Assembly (NCBI GenBank): GCA_001600615.1
Contig: BCKK01000003.1
Location: forward strand, 28,465 to 92,464
Length of the DNA stretch: 64,000 nucleotides
From: Dioszegia crocea
Lineage: Eukaryota; Basidiomycota; Tremellomycetes; Tremellales; Bulleribasidiaceae
Reading direction: 5' to 3'
Part shown: one piece after another, positions 1 through 10,960 of the stretch
How the letters are laid out: every line of letters begins with the position of its first letter
Numbering within the stretch: position 1 is the first letter of the stretch
Program-made: the position numbers and the translations under genes
Notes under the pieces: model-generated
The model's database searches: none
What the model saw: the letters and a program-made list of their open reading frames with translations, nothing else
Told to the model about the DNA's origin: nothing

Positions 1-603
1 CTTCCCTGTCGACACTGCGGCAGTAATCCCCAGCTCGGACACGACGAGTTATGCCGCGGTCAGACCCGCCCCCGCTACACCATCGTCCGGCACAATGCGA
101 TTGTGAAAGCAATCGCCGATACTCTACGAACGGTTGACATGACCCGAGTAGAGATCGAGCCCGCGACGACAGACCACGCCTCTCGACGCCGAAACGACCT
201 CCGGGTCATCGGATCGAAAGACCTTGGCAATGCTACCACTGAGCATGATGTCAAGGTCTACTCCATCCTCGGGGACAAAGTGCACAGTTCGCTTGCGAAC
301 GCGAGGCCGGGGTTGACGGATGCTCCCGCAGCGGACGCTAACCCTTGGGACAAAACGCTGGTCCAACTACAGCGTTACCTCAACGGGGTGCACAGGGAGA
401 CGGTGAAGAACGTGGCAGGCAGTGTCGGCAGATTCTCCCCACTGGTGTTCTCTGCCGGTGGTTTGATCGAGACGGAGACANCGAAGAGGCTAGAGGAATG
501 GCGGAGAGTTGTGTCAGCAGTCGTGTGGGAATGGATGTTGCGGAGAATGTCGTTAGGACTGGTGAGAGCACGAGCGAGGACGTGGGAAGCGTCAGAGTGG
601 TGA
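1..603 (+). mobile_element. C-terminal end of a reverse-transcriptase-type retroelement ORF, cut by the window edge
   Basis: The frame is open from base 1 to a TGA at 601-603. It starts inside a zinc-knuckle-like motif (CRHC ... H ... C, residues 3-18), followed by 'RHNAIVKAIADTL', 'RRRNDLRVIG' and 'HDVKVYSILGDK', and ends with 'FSPLVFSAGG' and 'RRMSLGLVRARARTWE'. This order resembles the tail of basidiomycete non-LTR-type polyproteins, downstream of the reverse transcriptase domain. The 5' part lies outside the window, so it cannot be said whether the element is whole. An ambiguous base (n, 481) falls in the frame. The family assignment rests on recalled motifs and is an inference. Confidence 0.5.
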
Positions 604-1008
604 GAGAATGATTAGAGGTCAGAGCTGCTTGATTAGTAAAGACAACAAATACCTTATAGCTCATATACATGCAATCAATCACACCCTAAATTACTGTAGA
701 GACCTGCAGTGATGTTGTCATACATATAGCGGTGTACCGTACTGTAGCGATATGCTCACTGTACTGCATATGGGTCGAGTCTGACAATGCTCATTAAGGT
801 GAAACGGGCTGAAACGGCGGGGACTGAAGTCATGACGAGTCGATGACGCTGTACTTGGGGATGGCCGGGTCGCATTGCCCGCATATGGTCTACCCTATAT
901 AGGTTCAATACTCCTCTAGGAAAGGGAGGACATCTATATACAGTCCCCATAACTTACACCCTCTACTCTATTAGTAAACTCCTCTTCATCCACCTCGCAC
1001 ACAGCAAC
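604..1008. other. Intergenic stretch
   Basis: Between the retroelement end and the next gene no frame with coding character was seen on either strand. The last 100 bases before 1009 hold 'ctatataggttc' and 'tctatataca', TATA-like runs that could serve the downstream gene. Confidence 0.4.
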
Positions 1009-1700
1009 ATGGGTCTCCTTGGAACATCAGACCCTATCAAGGCGCAGGAGAAAGAAATCAAGAAGGGTATGTCTCTGCCCTGCGCGTTCATGACTACTAC
1101 AAGCTGATTGTTTCCCCAGACCACAAGGAAGAGGAGAAGGCATTCAAAGAGCACGCCAAGGAGGTAAAGAAGGCCGAGAAGGAGGAGCATAAGCTCGAGA
1201 AGAAGGAAGAGAAGGCGGAGAAGGTGAGTGATCTCTGCTAAGCTACCAAGGGATATTAGCTTATAGTGCGTAGAAACACGAGAAGATTGAGAAGAAGGAA
1301 GAGAAAGAGGCCCACAGTGAGTGTTCGCCCCACCTAGCAGCGCACAATTGCATCCATCACAATCGCCCTTTCCCCAAACCTCCCATATCCCCGCTTTTAT
1401 AGCTCTCCATCGTTCCATTTCCGTTCTAGACACCTCTGTGTTGGGCTGAGCTGACGTCCTCTGCAGAACACGAGAAGATTCTTGCCAAGGAGCACGAGGC
1501 AGCAAGCGATGCCGACAAGATTGCTATGGAGAAGCAGCGTGTTGCGGAGGGAACGAATGCTCACCGGGCTGGTTTGGCCCAGACCACGGCTGGAGTGAGT
1601 ATTTATATTCCCAAGGTCTTGCCTGCGATTCCTTAATGATAATTTTGGTCGAGTAAGGCTTCCGCTGACCCCGCAGCACCACGGCGCGACTCCTTTGTAA
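1009..1700 (+). CDS. Small lysine/glutamate-rich charged protein, five exons
   Basis: ATG at 1009 opens MGLLGTSDPIKAQEKEIKK; introns with GTATGT or GTGAGT donors start at 1067, about 1224 and 1319, then after the 'LAQTTAG' codons near 1593. The middle exons encode a long run of K, E and H residues (KKAEKEEHKLEKKEEKAEK and similar), predicted to be one charged helix or coiled coil. The last intron most likely ends at a GCTGACCCCGCAG, giving a tail HHGATPL and TAA at 1698-1700. A rival acceptor (taag at about 1657) would give a different tail ending at 1746. No catalytic motif is visible. Related short K/E-rich proteins occur in Tremellomycetes, but no function can be assigned. Confidence 0.6.
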
Positions 1701-2010
1701 TCACCTCGGGTACTGTAACGGTTGTTGAAGGTGGCGTTAAGGGGTGATCAGGTAGCTGTACATGAGCTATGAAATATTTGTTGGATGTACTTGAGCCGTA
1801 TGTGTGTTCACACAATATTGGATCGGATGCCATAGAAGGGGCAGTGTGAGCAGGAAAGGCCCTTAGCCTCACTCGGTACGCCGCTGATGTGGTTGGGGCA
1901 GAGAGAGTGGGGAGTGTACTGGTAGACGGTGGGTAAGGCTATATGGCCAGGCGAGAGGTCAAGTATCCTGAGTCATGAAATTCATTGAAGTGACTGATCC
2001 CTCTTTCCCC

Positions 2011-4080
2011 TTATCTCCTACCCTTGACAAGATACTCCAGAAAGCTCCCCTTCTCAACCCATCCCATCCCCTTCACACGCCGTACCCGTCCCGTTTCCGC
2101 CAGGACAGCAGCTACAGCCTCCCTCCATGCACCCTTGCCATCTTTGCCTACGCCTTCGAGTCCGCCAGTGGATGAGGAGAGGATGTCGGACGGGAGGAAT
2201 GAGGGTGATGAAGGTGCGTTGGAGGGGTGAAGGGTGCGCACGAGGAGAGACTGTGATGTTGGGGTGGCGAGAAGATTGTAGAGGTGTCGTGTGGGGTTGG
2301 GTAGTGGGCAAGGAGTTGGATGTCTGGGGAATCAGTAGTGTGTCCTGGGATGATAGCTAGATTCTCAGAAGGTCATCCAGCCGTGAAGTTGATATGATGG
2401 AATCCTGAAGATCTTCCCAATGTCTTCCCTCTATCCGGACCGCTTATCGATAGTCTTGACCAGTTCCACTCCCTCTTTCGCCCAGATCCGCTATCACGAT
2501 CTTCGCAAGCTTCCAAGGTATCAAATCTCTTCCACCACCCCCCAATCCCAAGTGTAAAGGAAGCGCATGAGACCACCAGCAACCGGCTTCGCACTACCCC
2601 CTCTCATTTGGGTGAGATGACCAATCCGCCTCCCCATCTCGCCCAATCCTAGACCTCAATGCCTTCAGCTGCCGATCTAGTTCCATCTGCTGCCGCCTAC
2701 AGTCCCATGCTTTGCTTATCATGAGCCGCCTGATTTCCCTGAATCTCTCGCAACGCCCAGCAGCTGTTGCTCGACCCACCCGCTGTAAGACTCTCAACCG
2801 CGCATACCGAGCACAACAGACAAGACCTCCGGAATCAACCTCGGGCCAAGCTAGACGTCCGCCTGGATCATGAGACCATCATCACTCCTCTGCCGCATTC
2901 TCCAACCCCACCCGTTACGCCTCTTCTATCGCCGGTAATAATTCCCCAGTAATCCTCCACCTTCAACATCTTTCAACATTCGCCTATCATCCCGATGCCT
3001 CATGCTTTCAAATCGCACGTCCACTCGACACTCGCGCTGGAATCCAATCCGACATAACGCCTCGCAATTCCATCTCTTCGCCAAAAGACAGCCCCACGAA
3101 CACGAACCAGACCTCGCTTGTGCCAGAGCTCAAACTCACTTGATGTATTTCACCCACACGACTCCCTCATCCACTCCACCCACATCCCCATCTCCCAAAA
3201 CCCCCTCTGAAACCTTCAACACCGCCCGACCATTCCCTGTCGTCCCTTCTGGCAACAGACAGACCAGCCCATTCCGCCTCGCCTCTTTGAGAGTCTTGTA
3301 CATCCCGACCGGGGGTGTATCGTACACCTCTGGTAGAGTTCCAGTTCGTTTGATCATTTCAAGAAGGGAGTAGGGCTTGTATCCGAGGAAAGGGGGCTGA
3401 GGTAGGGCGAGTGAGATTTGGGCCGATCCAGTTCCGGTATGGCGCCCAGTGAGGGATTTTTCGGATGGAGGTGCGGGAGAAAAGACGGGGAGTAGGAATA
3501 TGGGATTGTATCTGAGTCAGCTAGTTCAAACAGCTACTCACCTAAAGGCCAGATAGAGAATGTCAACGTAGCTCGTCCAGTTCGCGACGATCAGATCGCC
3601 TTTTCTTGGCTCTCTGACGGTCTGAGCGAGGGTTTGCCCACTGTCATTAGCTTAGCATAGCATCAACTCACCCTCTCTTTGCTGAGGCTGTCTCTGAGGT
3701 GATCCAGAAGTATCCCAGGCACGCTAGGGCCAGACGACATGTGAGGGCTGTGAAGAGGGCGGAGATGGGCCGATGTAGCGTAGGGACGGGTTTCTAATTA
3801 GCTTATCCTTTAACCAACTCACAAAGATCACACATATCCCTAGGAGTAGGACATATAAGATTGATATCAGAGCTAGGAGAACTCCACGAGCTAGAGCTAG
3901 GACCAGACCCAGTGGGAGTAACAGGGTCGATAGTGCTGACGAGGTTGCTCGTGCAGGAACGAACGGCTGGATATGAGCGCAATTCGAGGGGATAGCTCAC
4001 ATTTATCCCTGTCGTAGGGTCCTATCATTAGCTCTAGACTATATACAAACACTCACGCGCCATTGAGAGAACTTCTCCAT
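2011..4080 (-). CDS. LOA1: Lysophosphatidic acid acyltransferase, Loa1/Vps66 family, with one very long intron
   Basis: Seven exons give about 365 residues. The N-terminus MEKFSQWRDPTTGINPF is the family's opening signature. It is followed by hydrophobic segments (LSTLLLPLGLVLALARG; LISILYVLLLGICVIF), an acyltransferase block (DLIVANWTSYVDILYL) and the family motif LPEGTTGNGRAVL. The usual HX4D histidine is a Trp here (NWTSYVD); as I recall, yeast Loa1 also lacks that His, so this may be normal for the family. The last exon (2323-2011) continues in phase from 3140 (YIK then HPTPCPLP) and ends VEKGSFLEYLVKGRR. The intron between them is about 816 nt, while the others are about 30-50 nt. The family acylates lysophosphatidic acid at the ER and lipid droplets. 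Divergent from TRP1 across 120 bp. Confidence 0.8.
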
Positions 4081-4200
4081 GATGTATAGTGAAGGGGGAT
4101 GGATGTAAATTGAGCCTATAAGAGAGTGAGTTACGGCATGGTCAAACTCATCCTCCGAGTCAAGATTCAATCATCATGATGGACTATACATCTATATACA
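4081..4200. promoter_or_regulatory. Shared 120-bp divergent promoter of LOA1 and TRP1 with a GAGTCA site
   Basis: The start codons of the two divergent genes lie only 120 bp apart. GAGTCA (TGACTC on the other strand) at 4157-4162 is the core of the fungal Gcn4/Cpc1 recognition site, about 38 bases before the TRP1 ATG. General amino-acid control of TRP genes is well known in fungi; its use here is an inference from a six-base match. A TATA-rich run (atctatataca) abuts the TRP1 start codon. Confidence 0.35.
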
Positions 4201-6496
4201 ATGGGCTACACTCTCATCATTGACAACTACGACTCCTTCACCTGGAACGTATACGCAGATGTGGCAGTACTAGGTGGAAATCCCTTGGTCAGGCGGAACG
4301 ACAAGATCTCAATCGAGGATGTCGAGGTGAGCTTTGACTTTTTCGGCGCTGACTCTAGGCCATGTACAACAAAGGAGACCTGGACAGGATCGTCATCTCG
4401 CCTGGTCCTGGACACCCCAAGACCGACTCTGGTATCAGCCGAGAGGTCATCACTTGGGCGTTTGGCAAGGTGCCTTTGTTGGGGATCTGTATGGGCTTGG
4501 AATGCCTGGTTGATGTCCTTGGTGGAGAGGTGAGCTTTGATCCTGACTAAGCTGATTCAAGATCGCCTTTGCTGGAGAAATCAAACACGGCAAGACATCT
4601 CTGGTTGACCACGATGGTCTCGGTATCTTCCACGAACTTCCCCCGTTGATCAAATCGACTCGATACCATTCCCTCGCCGCGACTCTTTTGACCCTACCCA
4701 AAGATCTCGCCGTCACCGCTACGACTCAGGAGTCTGGCGTGATCATGGGCGTGAGGCATAGGACGTACTCTGTCGAGGCGGTGCAGTACCATCCGGAGAG
4801 CTGTATGAGCGAGGGCGGACGAGGGATGATGGCGAACTTTTTGCGGATGAAAGGAGGGTATTGGGGCGAGAATGAGTGGTGCGGAGCTGGAACCGCTCAG
4901 CCCGAAGCCAAACCCAACGGCTCGACACATCTCCCTACCATCCTCGATCGGATCCACGCCCAGCGTCTGCTTGATGTAGACGCCTCTGCCGCTATCCCCT
5001 CATCCACACCCGCCAATCTCCTCACCTCGCTCTTCCTTCACACCGCCCCTCCCCAGATCGACCTCGTCAAGCGGATCAACTCCACTCCCCACACTGCCAT
5101 CATGGCTGAGATCAAACGCGCCTCTCCGTCCAAAGGTGACATATCTCTCAACGCCTCGGCACCTCAGCAGGCTCTGAAGTACGCTCTCGCCGGCGCTACG
5201 GTCATCTCCGTCCTTACCGAGCCGAAATGGTTCAAGGGCGGTTTGACCGATATGCTCGCGGTCCGCCAAGCAATCGATTCCCTCCCCAATCGTCCTGCTG
5301 TCTTACGCAAAGACTTCATCCTTTCGCCATACCAAATTGACGAGGCTCGACTCTACGGCGCAGACACCGTCCTCCTCATCGTCGCTATGCTCAGCCCTAC
5401 CCTCCTCCAAGAACTCTACACCCACTCCCTCTCCCTCGGTATGGAACCCCTTGTTGAAGTCAACAACCCCGCCGAACTCCAAATCGCCCTCTCCCTCGGC
5501 GCCAAAGTCATCGGTGTCAACAATAGGAATCTCCACGATTTCAAGGTGGACATGGAGACCACCTCGCGGGTGAATGCAGCGCTGGATGGGAAGGATGTCA
5601 TTCTCTGTGCACTGAGTGGGATCAGCGCTCCTGAGGATGTAGCCAAATACGTCAAAGAGGGAGTAAGGGCGGTGTTGGTGGGAGAAGCGTTGATGAGGGC
5701 GGAAGATACAGGGGCATTCCTTCGCGATCTCATTTCCCTCCCTCCTCCCATCACCCAACCTCAACCCAAACCCCTCGTCAAGATCTGCGGTATCAGATCC
5801 GTCGCCGATGCCACTATCGCAATCGAAGCTGGAGCAGATCTCCTCGGCGTCATTCTCGTTCCTGGAACCAAGCGCTGTATCCCCCTTTCTCTCGCCAGGG
5901 AAATCTCCGATCTTGTCCGCTCCGCTCGCAAACCCCATACTCCCATTCCCGCACCTTCCACACCCGAAGGCTGGTTCGCTTTCCACGCTCGACAGCTCCA
6001 ATCTCGGCGTAAACCCCTCCTCGTCGGTGTATTTAGGGATCAACCCCTTTCGGATATACTCTCCGCAGTGGATGAAGCTGGGTTGGATATGGTCCAACTT
6101 CACGGTGATGAGCCGCAGGGTTGGGCAAGGCTCATTCCTGTCCCAGTCATCAAGGTGTTTAGGATTACGGCGGATGGGCAGGTTCTAGGTGGGGAGATTG
6201 ACCGGCCAGGGTTGAACCAGTTCGTCCTGCTGGACACGGCTGGTGGAGGTGGAGAGGGCAAGGCGTTCCCGTGGGAGTTTGCCAAGGGGGTTATTGAGAA
6301 GGGCGAAGTTGGGCAGGAGGGGAGTAGGCTACCGGTGATTCTGGCGGGTGGGCTAGATGGGGGAAATGTGGGGAGGGCAGTGAGGGAGTGTGGGGATAAG
6401 GGGCTATTGGGCGTCGATGTGGCTAGTGGAGTTGAGGGAGAATCTGGAAAGGATCAAGCTAAAGTGGAAGCGTTTGTTCAAGGTGCGAGAGAATAG
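4201..6496 (+). CDS. TRP1: Trifunctional tryptophan biosynthesis enzyme (glutamine amidotransferase / IGP synthase / PRA isomerase)
   Basis: Three exons (introns 4327-4358 and 4530-4561, each 32 nt) encode 743 residues. Residues 1 to about 240 are the class I glutamine amidotransferase subunit of anthranilate synthase: [21 protein letters not shown], the nucleophile Cys86 in GICMGLE and the His-Glu pair in VQYHPES. Next comes indole-3-glycerol-phosphate synthase ([39 protein letters not shown]), then phosphoribosylanthranilate isomerase ([39 protein letters not shown]). The order G-C-F is the standard fungal fusion. It acts with the separate TrpE-type subunit in the cytosol to convert chorismate-derived anthranilate towards tryptophan. 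The amidotransferase Cys is followed by MGLE where many relatives have MGLQ. Confidence 0.95.
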
Positions 6497-6649
6497 AGGT
6501 ATAGACCAAATGCAGACGTGACTAGCAAGTTCATACATCATGCCGCGCAGGGCACACACTAACCTATGCACATGACAATTATTAAGTACAAACTATTTTT
6601 GGGTTTCGGCAAACATACAGGAATCTCGACTCATTCTCCCAACCCCAGT

Positions 6650-8443
6650 CTAGAACTTATAGCACCAGTCCCCAAACTTATGGAGTACCGTCCTCACAAC
6701 TCCAACGTCCTCCTTGACCTCTGTAACCTCCACTGTCTCAGTGACCAATACCGCCGGCTGCTCTTCGGCCCTCCCAATCTTTGCTGGGGACTCCTCGACA
6801 TGCGCTGCCTCTTCAGCCTTGCGCTTCATCATCGCCTGGTGTATATCCCATTGACCAGTATAGGCAGGGACAGCTAGGCGAGGTAATGGTCTGAAGCTCG
6901 TCAGCTCAATACAATGGAACGATCGCGAAGTCAGATCCTTGACTTACAGTTTATAATCAAATCGGTCAAAGCCTGTATATCGCTGCGCTTGACCCTTGAG
7001 CTGATTCTGGAGGGTTATATTCTCAAGGGCTATGCGCTTGTTGTTTCGCGCCACCTGAGCGTTATCGGCGGCAGTACGTTTGTTGTTGCGGGCGTCCTGG
7101 GCATTCTTAATGGCGTTGCGTTTGATTTCTCGAGCATCGAGGTCATTCTTGACTTCCATTGCCGTACATTCCCTCTCCCTGTCTCATCAGTCTCGGGACA
7201 CCACAGCTGCATAGACAAATGTTTGACTGACCTATTGCCCACTGCCTTTTCGGTCTCGAATCTCTGGGTCTCGAAGGCGATCTTCCTGTACATATTGTCA
7301 GCTTGAGTATTTGTGACCCGCAGAAGCAAGAACTCACGCTAGCTCAAGATCCCATAATTCCCCAGCCCAAACAAATTCACGCTGGGCAAGAAGAGTGGTG
7401 ACATTTGGACGTTCGCTTGGTGTAACCGAGAGGAGTAGCTTGACGAAGACTCTCAATTGAGATGAATACATCAAGGGGAGATCTGGGCATTGGAAGTTGT
7501 TGCAATTGAATCGAGCGGCGATGGTATCTTCGCCGAATGGGTATCTACCTAATCAGCTTCTGCCGTGGGATTGGGCTGTCGTGGCCCAAGGAACTTACTC
7601 GCAGGTAATCAGCGAGAACAGAGTGACGCCCAACGCCCACACGTCGATCCCGTGCCCATACTCTTGGCCTCTGAGAAGCTCTGGTGCCATAAAAAGCGGG
7701 GTCTGGCCATCAGCTAAGGACTTCTCATCAAATGTCTAAACTCACGCCTTGCTGACTAGAGGTGGATTGCCTGTCTCTGAGTCTCTTGCTAAACCCAAAG
7801 TCTGTAATTTTCAATGTGCGTCCAGAGATAACGACTATCATTGATCAGCTTTGCCACACAATACTTGATAATGACTGAGAGACTAACCATTGGCAGGCTT
7901 GAGATCGCGGTGTAGAATGTTGATCCCAGCGGAGTGAAGATGCTTGAGACCGCGTAACATCTGGAGGGCGTAGTTCCAGACTAACTCCTCCTGCAAGGGT
8001 ATACCCTTGGCTCGTACATCCTTGATAAGCGTCTCCAGGCTTCCACCTTCACAGTACTGAACAGTCAGATATAGTCGACGAGCTAATATCAGACACTTAC
8101 TTCCATCAGAATCAAAAACCGTTTCAAATGACGTTCATGATACGAGTGACGATAAGTGACGATGTTTGGGCAGCCGATCAATCGCTTCAATATGATACTG
8201 GTTCCATCAGCTTGACCAGATTGACTATCCACACTGAACTCACATCTCTTCTTCGACCATGACTGCAGTGACATCTGAACCGCCTCCGTACTCGATTGTC
8301 TTGCAGGCATAATCCAGGTTGGTAACTTGACTATGCACACGATATACAGCCCCGAAGGCGCCAGCACCTAAGGGACACTCTGTGACAACGCTGTACTCTG
8401 CGCTAAGTGCGCGGGGGATGACGAGCCGTTTGAAGGCAGTCAT
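6650..8443 (-). CDS. Serine/threonine protein kinase with C-terminal coiled coil
   Basis: ATG at 8443 begins [17 protein letters not shown]. The kinase domain shows the glycine loop GAGAFGAVY, the lysine motif [16 protein letters not shown], the DFG motif (ITDFGFSK), an activation segment ending in PLFMAPELL, and the downstream [15 protein letters not shown]. All catalytic residues are present, so it should be active. After the domain (near VTPSERPNV) comes a basic, Asn/Ala-rich helical tail with repeated blocks ([26 protein letters not shown]) and a final stretch rich in E and V. At least seven introns with GCTGATC or CTGAC branch sites divide the gene. The group is not clear from memory: NEK-, CAMK- or Atg1-like kinases share some features. 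Confidence 0.85.
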
Positions 8444-8930
8444 GATTGTTGAGATGCCTTTGTGTGAAGATAGGTGAGCAGGGGTGGTTGGGGGTGGGAG
8501 TATGTGGGAAAGAAGGAGTGAAGGCAAAGTGGCAAATCGTCCTGCTGATATACATCGACTCGATCTGGACCGCATGGGAAGCGGTGCTCGCCAGCCATTT
8601 CATGACCGAGGTCAGATGCACCGTGCCTCAATAACGGAGATGTGGAGTTCCGAAACATCTTTGATCCACATTCCTCGGTCAAGCGTCTATTGACAGCCCC
8701 GACCGAGGGTCTCAGATTAAGGTCCGATGCTCGATCTTGCACAACACATGGACCAAGCTCGGCCGGAGCCTAGATGTCAAGCTCCGGGGGTCCTCATGGG
8801 CCTGGCCAGACCGTGGGAACGATGGAGCGTCATGAGGATTGATCTGAAATCTGAAACAAGTCTCACCTACAAGTCGGCATAATTTCCCCAAGTAGTAATT
8901 GCCTCGTCGCTGATTCATCTGAAACACGGA
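8444..8930. other. 5' flank of the kinase gene, no gene seen
   Basis: Both strands carry only short frames without recognisable motifs. This stretch probably holds the kinase promoter and leader. Confidence 0.4.
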
Positions 8931-9044
8931 GTGACATTTGGACGGTCACAGCAGCTGTGACTATCGCCGCCAAAAGTCACAAACAGCCTTGAAACAAGGG
9001 CAGTCACAGTCACAAAAGAGCATGTCACAATGACGCGTGTGACA
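8931..9044. promoter_or_regulatory. Cluster of eight GTCACA / TGTGAC sites
   Basis: GTCACA occurs at 8945, 8976, 9003, 9009 and 9024, and its complement or half forms (TGTGAC or GTGACA) at 8931, 8956 and 9039, all within 114 bp. Two pairs form hairpin-like inverted repeats: GTCACAG-cag-CTGTGAC (8945-8961) and TGTCACA...TGTGACA (9023-9044). Such density suggests a binding-site cluster or the edge of a mobile element; it sits just before the dispersed repeat copy. Function unknown. Confidence 0.45.
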
Positions 9045-9099
9045 TAGCCACCGAGTCCAGATTCAATCCAGATCACTCCAGGCACCTTGACTTTGCCAC

Positions 9100-9800
9100 T
9101 GACCCTGATGAGAACATTCTATATATGTCGCATGCACAGCTCTCTATTCCCTCTCTCTTCTCTCACCTGTCTCTTGTCTAACTCATTTACAAAGTCACTT
9201 AGCATCGACGCGGAGGGAAGCGGCGGTCCAACCAACCCCTCGTCCGACCACCCAAGGCCAGGGTCTTTAAGCTGTGCAGCTACATTCCGATTGGGCACTT
9301 CAGCGTAGGCTTACCTCCTGTGCCGGGAGTCAAACAGGCGATGAGGTCGACGGCAAAGACTTAAAAGGACGTCTGGCGGGTAGTATCAGCAACGAAGTCC
9401 GGAATCGCAGGATTGGCTGTCTAAGTGGTAACACTCACAGTGTACAGTCTGTCCGAGGCTTTGAGATCGATACTATCGGCGGGCCAGCGTCACGCTCCCC
9501 TGAACCAAGGGGTTAAACGGGTCACTCCTGGTTGGAGTATAATATCCCCCGTCTGCCGTTGGACGCAGACGTAAAACCTATTTGATGGCCACGACAGTGT
9601 GGATGGTAGAGTTATCGTTTTATGACCTCTGCCAATACGTCAGGCTGGTGAGGGATTACCTTGATTAGCAGCGTTAGCGATCCGTTGCCTTGATCGCTCT
9701 TCCTTCCTTACTTCCCGGAACATGTTCCCGTTTTTGCCCAGCAGAGCTCTCCCTTCGGGGTTGGCTTTGTTGGGCTGTTTTTTATGCCAAATTTCCTACA
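9100..9800 (+). repeat. Dispersed repeat, copy A
   Basis: This stretch matches, on the opposite strand, about 53690-54480. The clearest shared blocks are GACCACCCAAGGCCAGGGTC, GTCAAACAGGCGATGA, GTCTGGCGGGTAGTATCA, CACGCTCCCCTGAACCAAGG, GGGTCACTCCTGGTTGGAG, CGATCCGTTGCCTTGATCG and TTGCCCAGCAGAGCT. By eye the copies are roughly 70-80 percent alike in these blocks and poor between them. Open frames are short in both. It could be a solo LTR, a decayed transposon or a non-autonomous element; no target duplication was identified. Confidence 0.6.
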
Positions 9801-10332
9801 TGCACAACTGACAATCAGTCAAGTACATCAGTCGTTCTGCCTGTTGCTTACTGGGACCCATATGCTGAAGTCAGCCCTCCTGCAGACTGCAGGAGCAAAC
9901 CCCCGAAGCTTACGGCCTCAATTTGACATTTACGTTGGTCGCGTCTTCGTCAGTGTGTATCGGATCCTTTTGGATCACTATACTTCTCAGCTGCACGCGG
10001 CGTCCAATGTTTACAGCAATATCAGCCACACAATCAGAGAGCTGAGCCCTGAATTCTGGTAGATTGGATGTGCGCGAGCGATCAGCGGCACAATGTGAGT
10101 CTTCCTGTTCTCTCCTGTTGGATTCTCGACTCGCTTTTCCTGAGCCCTCTTTGTCGAAGCCACTCTATCCCGATCCTGACTCTCTGCGCCATATTTTCTA
10201 TTTCTTGAGCCTGAAATCTGCTTGAAGCGGTGATGAGTGCTGACATGCAGGCGCGAAACGAATCCCCATCCTATCCGCAGGTCTTGTCTAGCGAGGCCTA
10301 GCGAACCCCTCTCAACTCAACCTTGACATTCG

Positions 10333-10960
10333 ATGTGTCCAGTACACCTCTCCCTTGTGGAACACAGCGGGATGTTGGGAGGGGATGTTGAGCTTGGTCC
10401 AGCTATCCACCTTGCACTACAGATCGTGAGTTGTTCAGAACTTGCGTTTCTGGAGATATATCCCTCATCATGGGTTCAGGCTGTCGCTGGCGCTGGCGAT
10501 GAAGCAGAGCGGACAAAGAGTGGCGCTGGATCGGCAAATCACATAGATGGACCAGTGTTGATTGTCCAGATCAAGACATCTCGCTATCTTTCCCTTGAGC
10601 TCGTACCCAACAGCTCTAAATCTGCACAGCACCGCACCAGCCCAATCTCCCTCCTCTATCGATACCGAGAACGCGTCCCCTTACCACCCAAGTCGCTCTC
10701 CTCTATCCTGACCTGGTGCCGCCCAGCCATGTATCATAACTACGAGGAACTGGAGACAGCTGGGGAAAGGGGATTTCCGATCTGGCAGTCGGTCTGGCGG
10801 CAAGGCAGAGGTGATAGGGTAGTTGGATTCTGGTCTAGAGAAGTGAGTCTGTCGGGTTTATTCTTCTTGAGTTAGCAAATGCGGGTGTCAGGGTATTGCC
10901 TGTTTAAGCGCGATATGGAGCTGGGCTCTGCTAGATGGGCGCGAGCTGATCATTTCAGGG
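10333..10960 (+). pseudogene. Exon-like remnant of an unrecognised gene
   Basis: An open frame of 180 codons (10333-10875) includes WCRPAMYHNYEELE, GERGFPIWQSVWRQG and RVVGFWSRE, then meets a GTGAGT donor at about 10841. A short intron ending in TTGAGTTAG would join it to another open stretch (QMRVSGYCLFKR ...). A related piece recurs near 12840 (GVVGFWPTL followed by GTGAGT) and another near 12390 (RIWSRE followed by GTAATC). The recurrence suggests decayed tandem paralogues of one multi-exon gene, but no family was recognised and no complete frame could be assembled. Confidence 0.3.

Noticed and set aside
5303..6103. Minus-strand frame of 266 codons inside TRP1
   Set aside because: Shadow of the TRP1 exon; no motifs, and TRP1 itself shows all three enzyme domains.
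9201..9580. Protein-coding gene in dispersed repeat copy A
   Set aside because: The short frames (for example IDAEGSGGPTNPSSDHPRPG) are not kept in copy B, so the shared blocks are not explained by one protein.
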